Of a stretch of DNA of 10,599 nucleotides, positions 1 through 5,351 are shown one piece after another. Location of the stretch: assembly GCA_016937315.1 (NCBI GenBank), contig JAFGWD010000021.1:1-10599 (forward strand), read 5' to 3'. Every line of letters starts with the position of its first letter. The stretch's first letter is position 1. The translations under genes and the position numbers were made by a program. This DNA is from Rhodospirillaceae bacterium. GTDB lineage: Bacteria > Pseudomonadota > Alphaproteobacteria > Rhodospirillales > Rhodospirillaceae. The notes under the pieces were generated by a model that was not told the origin of the DNA, searched no databases, and saw only the letters and a list, made by a program, of their open reading frames with translations.

Positions 1-297
1 CCCTGCCGCGATGAGGGCATCGGCACAAGGCGGCGTCTTTCCATAATGACTACAGGGTTCCAAAGAGACATAGGCGGTGGTCCCTCGCGCAGCCGCTCCG
101 ACATGATCCAAGGCAACACGTTCGGCATGCGGACGCCCTCCCGGCTGCGTCCAACCTTCGCCAACCACAACCGAGTCTTTAACCAAAACGCAGCCAACCG
201 CAGGATTCGGCCATACCCGCCCCAGCCCACGCCGCGCCAAGGTCAGCGCATGCCGCATGAACCGGTGATCAGTTTCCGAAGGGGTGATCTTGCTCAC
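1..297 (-). CDS. ribD: RibD deaminase domain, 5' part (runs off left edge)
   Basis: Bifunctional riboflavin biosynthesis protein: the N-terminal domain deaminates diaminohydroxyphosphoribosylaminopyrimidine, and the (missing) C-terminal domain reduces the product. Only 99 codons lie in the window. Reading leftwards from a GTG at 297, I see FMRHALTLARRGLG, the substrate-pocket motif WPNPAVGC (29-36), the zinc/catalytic PHAE (His57, Glu59), and LEPCSHYGKTPPC with Cys82 and Cys91, the other zinc ligands of the cytidine-deaminase fold. The GTG start is preferred over ATG at 258 because the conserved D-x-x-FM stretch lies upstream of that ATG. An in-frame TAG sits directly before the GTG, so the start cannot lie further upstream. 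The start falls inside nrdR (29-base overlap), suggesting translational coupling. Family assignment is very secure; the exact start is moderately sure. Confidence 0.95.
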   Translation of the reverse strand, partial: MSKITPSETDHRFMRHALTLARRGLGRVWPNPAVGCVLVKDSVVVGEGWTQPGGRPHAERVALDHVGAAARGTTAYVSLEPCSHYGKTPPCADALIAAG

Positions 298-739
298 CTA
301 TTTTCCCAACAAGTTCTTCGAAGTCCGTGACTTCCCTGAAGTTCTTGTAAACGGACGCGAACCGAATATAGGCCACCGGGTCCAGCGTCAACAAGGCATC
401 CATGACCATTTCACCAATCGCATCGGAAGCAATCTCCGTTTCCCCAGAGGATTCCAAGCGTCGCTGAATCAAGGTCACCAAACGTTCGATACGATCCGGA
501 TCAACGGCACGTTTCCGCACCGCGACCTGGATTGAACGCACCAATTTGTCCCGATCAAAAGGGGTACGACGTCCATCTTTCTTTACGACAACCATTTCGC
601 GAATTTGCACGCGTTCAAAAGTCGTAAAGCGTGACCCACAGGCAGGGCACGATCGACGGCGACGAATCGCAGAATTATCCTCCGTCGGTCGTGAATCCTT
701 GACCTGGGTATCGTCGTTTCCGCAAAACGGACAGCGCAT
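269..739 (-). CDS. nrdR: Transcriptional repressor NrdR
   Basis: Nucleotide-sensing repressor of ribonucleotide reductase genes. The 156-residue length is typical of the family. The N-terminal zinc ribbon is complete: Cys3-x2-Cys6 (CPFC) and Cys31-x2-Cys34 (CPAC), with the arginine-rich IRRRRSC stretch between that belongs to the DNA-binding part. Residues from about 47 (VVVKKDGRRTPFDRDKL) to about 140 form the ATP-cone, which binds ATP/dATP. The start at 739 is preceded by GAGGGG about six bases upstream. It sits 31 bases after glyA and overlaps ribD; the order glyA-nrdR-ribD is a known alphaproteobacterial arrangement. No ribonucleotide reductase gene is in the window, so its targets lie elsewhere. 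Confidence 0.97.
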   Translation of the reverse strand: MRCPFCGNDDTQVKDSRPTEDNSAIRRRRSCPACGSRFTTFERVQIREMVVVKKDGRRTPFDRDKLVRSIQVAVRKRAVDPDRIERLVTLIQRRLESSGETEIASDAIGEMVMDALLTLDPVAYIRFASVYKNFREVTDFEELVGKIGEQDHPFGN

Positions 740-770
740 CGTCGCCCCCTCTGGTCTGGTCCTGTTCCGA

Positions 771-2066
771 TCAGCCGCCGTAGGTCAGGTCGGGGTAAAT
801 CGGAAACTGTTTCAGCAAAGCTTCAACCTCGCCACGAACACGCGCCTCAACCATGGAATCTCCGTCCGGATTCTGATGCAGAATCTCAAGGACATCACAA
901 ATCATGTGCCCCACCTTCTGGAATTCCGCGACGCCGAAACCGCGCGTTGTCGCCGCCGGAGTCCCCAAACGAATACCAGAGGTCACAGTTGGCTTTTCTG
1001 GATCGAAAGGAATGCCGTTCTTGTTGCAGGTGATGGCAGCACGCTCTAAAGCCTTTTCGGCAATATTGCCGGTCAACTTCATGGGGCGTAGATCAACCAA
1101 CATCAAATGCGTGTCGGTCCCACCGGATACCAAATCCAGACCACGCGCTTTCAGCGTCTCACCCAAAGCTTTCGCATTGGCCACAACCTGCTTGCCATAG
1201 GCAGCAAAAGCCGGAGTCAAGGCTTCACCAAAGGCCACCGCCTTGGCAGCGATGACATGCATCAACGGCCCGCCCTGTGAACCTGGGAAAATCGCCGAAT
1301 TGATTTTCTTCGCAAGATCGGAATCATTGGTCAGGATCATGCCGCCACGCGGACCGCGCAACGTCTTGTGGGTGGTGGTGGTGACAACATGGGCATGCTG
1401 CAACGGATTCGGATGAACTCCAGCCGCCACCAGACCTGCAAAATGCGCCATATCCACCATGAATATGGCACCAACTTCATCCGCAATGGCACGGAAAGCT
1501 GCAAAATCTATGGTTCGCGGATAGGCCGAACCACCGGTAATGATCAGCTTCGGCTTATGCTGACGGGCCAACGCGGCAACTGCGTCCATGTCGATCAGAT
1601 GATCATCGGGGCGCACACCGTACTGCACGGCAGTAAACCACTTCCCTGACACGGCCGGTGCCGCACCATGGGTCAGGTGTCCGCCTGCATCCAGCGACAA
1701 ACCCATGATGGTATCGCCGGGCTTCACCGTCGCCAGTAACACCGCAAAATTCGCCTGCGCCCCAGAATGCGGCTGAACATTCACAAATTCAGCACCAAAC
1801 AGCGCCTTGGCTCGATCCATCGCCAACTGCTCTGCGACATCAACAAACTCACAGCCGCCGTAATAGCGTTTCGCAACGTACCCCTCGGCATACTTGTTGG
1901 TCAGAACAGAACCTTGCGCTTCCAGCACGGCACGAGACACGATGTTTTCCGAGGCAATCAGCTCAATTTGCCCCTGTTGACGCGCCAACTCACGGTTTAG
2001 AGCCGCCGTCAGGTCCGGATCACTCGCGGCGAGGGACGCGGAGAAAAAAGCGTCGGTTTGAACCAT
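771..2066 (-). CDS. glyA: Serine hydroxymethyltransferase
   Basis: PLP enzyme that interconverts serine and glycine while loading tetrahydrofolate with a one-carbon unit; cytosolic. Visible signatures: IELIASENIVSRAVLEAQGS, NKYAEGYVAKRYYGGCEFVD, the PLP-contacting VDMAHFAGLVAAG, and the Schiff-base lysine in TTTTHKTLRGPRGG (Lys234 from this start). The frame is also open to an ATG at 2087 (438 residues). I chose ATG 2066 (431 residues) because AGAAAGG lies nine bases before it, while the upstream ATG has no clear ribosome site and would add seven residues unlike the family N-terminus. It follows rpiB by 54 bases and precedes nrdR by 31, consistent with one leftward transcript. Identity is certain; the start choice is likely. 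Confidence 0.97.
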   Translation of the reverse strand: MVQTDAFFSASLAASDPDLTAALNRELARQQGQIELIASENIVSRAVLEAQGSVLTNKYAEGYVAKRYYGGCEFVDVAEQLAMDRAKALFGAEFVNVQPHSGAQANFAVLLATVKPGDTIMGLSLDAGGHLTHGAAPAVSGKWFTAVQYGVRPDDHLIDMDAVAALARQHKPKLIITGGSAYPRTIDFAAFRAIADEVGAIFMVDMAHFAGLVAAGVHPNPLQHAHVVTTTTHKTLRGPRGGMILTNDSDLAKKINSAIFPGSQGGPLMHVIAAKAVAFGEALTPAFAAYGKQVVANAKALGETLKARGLDLVSGGTDTHLMLVDLRPMKLTGNIAEKALERAAITCNKNGIPFDPEKPTVTSGIRLGTPAATTRGFGVAEFQKVGHMICDVLEILHQNPDGDSMVEARVRGEVEALLKQFPIYPDLTYGG

Positions 2067-2075
2067 TTCGTTGAA

Positions 2076-2082
2076 CCTTTCT
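2076..2082 (-). promoter_or_regulatory. glyA ribosome binding site that decides the start
   Basis: Read on the minus strand this is AGAAAGG, nine bases before the ATG at 2066. It lies inside the codons that would be translated if the upstream ATG at 2087 were used, which argues for the shorter protein. Confidence 0.55.
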
Positions 2083-2120
2083 TTCATCAGACGCTAGAGA
2101 CCGGAATTCTCCGGCCACGA

Positions 2121-2585
2121 TTATTTTGACGCAAGCATGTCAACGCGCCGTTGATGGCGCCCCCCTTCGAACGGGGTTTCCAAAAATAAGCGCAAGCAAT
2201 CCTTCGCGATTTCTTCGCCCGTTGTCCGCCCGCCAAACACCAATACATTCGCGTCATTATGTTGGCGGCACAACCGCGCACCAAAGGCATCATGGACCAG
2301 GGCTGCACGAATGTGCGGATAGCGATTGGCCGCAATGCTGATGCCGATCCCGGTGCCACAAATCAAAATACCACAAGCCGCATCGCCATTGGATAGAGCT
2401 TCGGCCATGCGTGCGGCATAGACAGGGTAATCGACAGAAGAACCATCATGAGTGCCAAGATCCAGGACCGAGCGCCCACTTTCTTCCAAGGTCGCCTTCA
2501 GCACAGCTTTCAGTGCAAGACCGCCATGATCGCACGCCAAAGCCACGATGTCTGATTCTCCGATCACCTGAGCCGTCACCACCAT
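2121..2585 (-). CDS. rpiB: Ribose-5-phosphate isomerase B
   Basis: Interconverts ribose 5-phosphate and ribulose 5-phosphate in the pentose phosphate pathway; RpiB/LacAB fold, normally dimeric. 154 residues, near the family length. Motifs: ALACDHGG (16-22, substrate phosphate/ring-opening site), VDYPVYA (51-57), ILICGTGIGISIAANR with the catalytic Cys76 and anion-hole GTGIG, HDAFGARLCRQHNDANVLVFGGR (98-120), and FEGGRHQRRV near the C-terminus. The ribosome site AAGGAG is only three bases before the ATG at 2585, but codons 2 and 3 are both GTG at better distances, so the true start may be GTG at 2582 or 2579. It is first in the leftward operon with glyA, nrdR and ribD. The pentose isomerase assignment is secure; I see no sign of a specialised allose-phosphate role. 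Confidence 0.95.
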   Translation of the reverse strand: MVVTAQVIGESDIVALACDHGGLALKAVLKATLEESGRSVLDLGTHDGSSVDYPVYAARMAEALSNGDAACGILICGTGIGISIAANRYPHIRAALVHDAFGARLCRQHNDANVLVFGGRTTGEEIAKDCLRLFLETPFEGGRHQRRVDMLASK

Positions 2586-2950
2586 GTGCTCCTTTTTACA
2601 CCACCATCACGACACGAAAATGCCACGTCTGCCGACAAAAGACTGAATTCCTGCCTCTGCGTACCATATGTTGTGGCTGATTGCCAGTGACGGCAAAAAA
2701 AATGCGCCGGAGCAAAACATGCACCAACACAGCAGAACGCATACAAGGAGAATATCCGTTTAGGATATATATATAAATGTAGAATCAATCCAAGGGTGTT
2801 TTATGGTGGGGCATTCCTTAGACACACACACAATCAACACACGGAAGACAGGCAGTTGCACACCCGCTAAAGTTTCTACAACAAACTAGCGATACCATAC
2901 CAACGAGGATATCCCTTCTCTAACCAGGTAATATTTTCCTACTTAAATCG

Positions 2951-2975
2951 ATTCATAGGATGAATATTCTGAATT
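2951..2975. promoter_or_regulatory. Inverted-repeat cluster upstream of mucR, possible operator
   Basis: Contains ATTCAT-AGG-ATGAAT, a perfect six-base inverted repeat, overlapping the perfect palindrome GAATATTC (2962-2969) and followed by TGAATT. It ends about 14 bases upstream of the TTGACA hexamer at 2989. MucR-type regulators are known to autoregulate by binding AT-rich sites, so an autoregulatory operator is a reasonable inference but unproven. Confidence 0.35.
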
Positions 2976-2988
2976 TGCCCAAATACAA

Positions 2989-3017
2989 TTGACACCTATT
3001 CAGAAGAATGACATTTT
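2989..3017 (+). promoter_or_regulatory. Candidate sigma-70 promoter of mucR
   Basis: A consensus -35 hexamer TTGACA (2989-2994) is followed at 17 bases by CATTTT (3012-3017), a weak -10 that keeps the A at position 2 and the final T. Transcription would begin around 3024, giving a short leader before the mucR ATG at 3057. The -35 is strong and the -10 is poor, so confidence is moderate. Confidence 0.45.
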
Positions 3018-3056
3018 TTCGCGTCGCCCATTCAAACGTTGTGGAGTTTAAGAACC

Positions 3057-3479
3057 ATGTCCGGCACGTCCAATGAAAAGCCACAGAAAAACGACGTGAT
3101 GAAGATGGCGGTCGACATTGTTTCGGCATACGTAAGCAATAATCCGCTTCCGTCGGCTCAAATTACCGAGGCGATCCGATCCGTATTCTACGCTCTCGAT
3201 TCTCTTAGCGGAAACGGAGCAGATATACGTGAAGAAGCCCCCAAACCCGCTGTTCCAGTCAAAAAATCCGTAACTGCGGAGTATTTGATTTGTCTGGAGG
3301 ATGGGAAGAAGCTGAAGATGCTTAAACGCCATCTACGCACGAATTACGGCATGACCCCTGATGAATACAAGGCTAAATGGGGCCTCCCTGCCGATTACCC
3401 TATTGTCGCCCCGAATTACGCATTGCAGCGCTCTGAGTTTGCAAAGAAAATCGGACTTGGGCGCAAGACAAAAGACTAA
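3057..3479 (+). CDS. mucR: MucR/Ros-family transcriptional regulator
   Basis: Small DNA-binding regulator of the alphaproteobacterial MucR/Ros family, whose members control exopolysaccharide, motility, cell cycle or virulence genes. 140 residues. The N-terminal half (about 10-50, helical) is the oligomerisation region; about 52-72 is a Pro/Ala/Lys linker; the C-terminal DNA-binding domain carries ICLEDGKKLKMLKRHLRT, GMTPDEYKAKWGLPADYP, VAPNYA and KKIGLGRK. Against the classical Cys2His2 Ros zinc finger, Cys79 and His92 remain, but the second cysteine is Asp82 and the terminal histidine region is Asn96-Tyr97. Zinc-poor members are known in the family, so it probably folds without classical zinc binding. 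The ATG at 3057 is preferred over the in-frame TTG at 3039 because GGAG (3043-3046) lies ten bases before it. Its targets cannot be read from the window. Confidence 0.93.
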   Translation: MSGTSNEKPQKNDVMKMAVDIVSAYVSNNPLPSAQITEAIRSVFYALDSLSGNGADIREEAPKPAVPVKKSVTAEYLICLEDGKKLKMLKRHLRTNYGMTPDEYKAKWGLPADYPIVAPNYALQRSEFAKKIGLGRKTKD

Positions 3480-3569
3480 GATCACGCCCGTTTTCCAGCG
3501 CAGCCAAATATTCTGCGGAACATGCGACGGACATGATATCCACACAATTGGGCAGTTACAATAAAACGC

Positions 3570-3612
3570 AAGAACGGTGGCGTCATGAATGATGTCGCCG
3601 TTCTTTGTATTT
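3570..3612. terminator. Bidirectional intrinsic terminator
   Basis: The arms AAGAACGG (3570-3577) and CCGTTCTT (3598-3605) form the base of a hairpin, and the interior can pair further (GGCG-T-CAT with ATG-T-CGCC as an alternative register). On plus it is followed by a T-rich run ending mucR transcription. On minus the complementary hairpin is followed by GCGTTTTATT, so it can also end the facing gene at 3611-3799. It sits exactly between two convergent genes. Confidence 0.75.
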
Positions 3613-3799
3613 ATTTTCTCTTCTTTTCCAGAACATGCTTCAACTTTCTGAGCGCGGCTTGCTGCAAAGAGTAACGAGTCAGCGTAGGACTGCCGACGAT
3701 CGATACCTCCACACCAGAGGCGGAATCGATTGCAGTGACTTTCACACAGTTGCCAACCTGCCGGAATTCAAACAGAATCTCTGCCATTTTCACGCTCAT
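3611..3799 (-). CDS. Small conserved hypothetical protein (DUF6898-like)
   Basis: 62-residue basic protein of unknown function. The core pattern EILFEFRQVGNCVKVTAID, then GVEVSIVG, then a C-terminal helix AALRKLKHVLEKKRK, resembles from memory a family of ~60-residue alphaproteobacterial proteins (DUF6898); this was not checked. The predicted shape is a short beta-rich unit plus a basic helix, with no signal peptide or membrane segment. Start choice is open: ATG 3799 gives MSVKMAEIL and ATG 3787 gives MAEILFEF, which better fits the relatives I recall; neither has a strong ribosome site. It is transcribed alone, convergent with mucR and divergent from metY, and sits directly against the shared terminator, which supports a real gene. 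Confidence 0.75.
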   Translation of the reverse strand: MSVKMAEILFEFRQVGNCVKVTAIDSASGVEVSIVGSPTLTRYSLQQAALRKLKHVLEKKRK

Positions 3800-3832
3800 T
3801 TACAGGCATCATGGACTTGCCACATTGGGTGT

Positions 3833-3858
3833 GGGAGACAGGTATCTTCCTGTTTCCC
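3833..3858 (+). other. Strong hairpin in the metY upstream region
   Basis: GGGAGACAGG (3833-3842) pairs with CCTGTTTCCC (3849-3858) over ten positions with one G-U wobble and a six-base loop. As minus-strand RNA the same site has an A-C mismatch, so plus-strand RNA folds better. No T-run follows, so it is not a classic terminator. It could be part of a metY leader or a small RNA; I cannot tell which. Confidence 0.4.
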
Positions 3859-3956
3859 GTAACGGCGCATTCACGCAATACACACCATCGTTGGATAAAA
3901 TCTGAAGCACGATATCTTGGTCTTTGACCTCTCACAAACCACGATAATCAACATAG

Positions 3957-3970
3957 TTAATATGTATTAA
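3957..3970. promoter_or_regulatory. Palindrome, possible operator before metY
   Basis: TTAATATGTATTAA is a six-base inverted repeat with a two-base centre, inside a short AT-rich island about 95 bases before the metY ATG. Its symmetry is that of a dimeric regulator site. AT-rich palindromes also arise by chance, so this is tentative. Confidence 0.3.
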
Positions 3971-4064
3971 TATTGTTTTCACTTTACGGTATTGTCTTAT
4001 CCTGGTGGACATTATACTCCGCGCCCATATCGGCAAGCCATCGCACAAACCAAGGACCGCAGCC

Positions 4065-5351
4065 ATGACCAGTCTTCATCCTGAAACCATCGTCCTCCAT
4101 GGCGGTTTCCGTAAAGATCCGGCAACCAACGCCGTCGCCGTGCCGATTTATCAGACAACATCCTATCAGTTCAATAATGCGGAGCATGCCGCAGACCTTT
4201 TTGCCTTAAAAGAATTGGGCAATATCTACACACGCCTCATGAATCCCACCCATGACGTTTTAGAACAACGCGTTGCCGCACTGGAAGGCGGCGTCGCCGC
4301 CCTCGCCGTCGCCTCGGGGCAAGCCGCTTCGTCATACGCGATTTTGAATCTCTGTCAGGCTGGCGACAATTTCGTCACCTCTACGGATCTTTACGGTGGC
4401 ACCTGGAATCTGTTCGCACACACCTTCCGGAATTTTGGCATCGAAGCCCGCTTCGTTGACCCCGCCGACCCAGAGTCCTTTGCCCGCGCCACGGATTCCA
4501 AAACCCGCGCCTATTACGCGGAAACCCTGCCTAACCCAAAATTACAGGTCTTCCCGATTGGTGAAGTCGCCACGATCGGCCGCAAGTTGGGGGTGCCCTT
4601 GATCGTCGATAACACCGCCGCGCCAATCATCTGCCGCCCACTTGATCACGGGGCCGCCATTGTCGTCTATTCATCCACCAAGTACATTGGCGGTCATGGG
4701 ACATCCATCGGCGGCATTGTCGTGGACGGCGGCACCTTTGATTGGGAAGCCCACGCAGACCGCTTCCCCCTGCTCACGCAGCCTGACCCCAGCTATCATG
4801 GCGCGGTGTGGACAGAAGCGGTCAAACCCCTCGGTCCTATCGCCTACATCCTAAAAATGCGCGTTACGCTGTTGCGGGATACCGGTGCCGCAACAACGCC
4901 TTTCAATGCTTTTTTGCATATCCAGGGCCTAGAAACCCTGCCGTTGCGGATGCGAGCCCACTGCGAGAACGCCATCAAGGTCGCGGCCTATTTATCCGCG
5001 CATCCAAAGGTCTCCACCGTGATCCATCCCAGCGTGCAAAGCGGAACGGCACGCAAACGCGCCGATACATATCTGCACGGTGGATATGGCGGACTGTTGG
5101 GGTTCGAATTGAAGGGGGGGCTCGGTGCGGGACGTGCGTTCATTAACGCTTTGAAATTGTTTTACCATGTCGCCAACATCGGAGATGCACGCAGTCTAGC
5201 CATTCATCCGGCAACCACCACACATGCCCAACTGTCTTCGGACGAGCAGCTTGCCTCTGGTGTGTCCGAGGGCTATGTACGCTTGTCTATTGGCATTGAG
5301 CACATCGACGATATCCTTGCCGACCTTGAGCAAGCATTGGAGAAAGCATGA
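4065..5351 (+). CDS. metY: O-acetylhomoserine sulfhydrylase
   Basis: PLP enzyme of the Cys/Met metabolism family that makes homocysteine from O-acetylhomoserine and sulfide, the direct sulfhydrylation route to methionine. 428 residues, matching the MetY branch rather than shorter MetB/MetC (about 390). Signatures: VPIYQTTSYQFNNAEHAADLFALKELGNIYTRLMNPT read in two pieces near 27-62, ASGQAA, STDLYGGTWNLF, VDNTAAP, the PLP lysine in SSTKYIGGHG (Lys206), and the MetY-typical C-terminus with NIGDARSLAIHPATTTHAQ and VRLSIGIEHIDD. ATG 4065 is chosen over GTG 4005 because AAGGA (4052-4056) lies eight bases before it and the family N-terminus fits. Its stop overlaps the hemB start as ATGA, implying coupled translation. 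Use of O-succinylhomoserine cannot be excluded. Confidence 0.95.
   Translation: MTSLHPETIVLHGGFRKDPATNAVAVPIYQTTSYQFNNAEHAADLFALKELGNIYTRLMNPTHDVLEQRVAALEGGVAALAVASGQAASSYAILNLCQAGDNFVTSTDLYGGTWNLFAHTFRNFGIEARFVDPADPESFARATDSKTRAYYAETLPNPKLQVFPIGEVATIGRKLGVPLIVDNTAAPIICRPLDHGAAIVVYSSTKYIGGHGTSIGGIVVDGGTFDWEAHADRFPLLTQPDPSYHGAVWTEAVKPLGPIAYILKMRVTLLRDTGAATTPFNAFLHIQGLETLPLRMRAHCENAIKVAAYLSAHPKVSTVIHPSVQSGTARKRADTYLHGGYGGLLGFELKGGLGAGRAFINALKLFYHVANIGDARSLAIHPATTTHAQLSSDEQLASGVSEGYVRLSIGIEHIDDILADLEQALEKA

Larger units (their letters stand above)
2586..3056. other. AT-rich intergenic region between divergent rpiB and mucR
   Basis: 471 bases with no convincing gene, clearly more AT-rich than the flanking coding DNA. 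It must hold the rpiB-operon promoter (leftward) and the mucR promoter (rightward). Visible structure: an inverted repeat TTGCC-N6-GGCAA at 2681-2696 ending in an A-run; ATATCC-N5-GGATAT at 2752-2768 merging into a TA repeat (2765-2775); a CA-rich stretch from 2820 to 2842; and ATTCAT-N3-ATGAAT at 2951-2965 next to GAATATTC. A 28-codon ORF (2803-2889) preceded by AAGGG is possible but weak. I could not pick a convincing rpiB promoter. Confidence 0.6.
3800..4064. other. Divergent intergenic region upstream of metY
   Basis: 265 bases that must carry the metY-cluster promoter and the promoter of the small minus-strand gene. I see no gene here. A GTG at 4005 extends the metY frame but lacks a ribosome site. 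The notable structures are a hairpin at 3833-3858 and a palindrome at 3957-3970, listed separately. I looked for a SAM-II type riboswitch, common before methionine genes in alphaproteobacteria, and did not recognise one. Confidence 0.6.

Noticed and set aside
46..330. 94-codon plus-strand ORF opposite ribD/nrdR
   Set aside because: It lies antisense to the clear RibD deaminase motifs and the end of NrdR; the Arg/Pro-rich product is typical of a shadow frame.
2101..2114. CCGGA-ATTC-TCCGG hairpin between rpiB and glyA
   Set aside because: Only a five-base stem with no T-run on the transcribed strand; too weak to call a terminator or attenuator.
3860..4060. SAM-II type riboswitch before metY
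   Set aside because: I looked for the conserved short pseudoknot elements and did not find them; an Infernal search with the SAM-II model would settle it.
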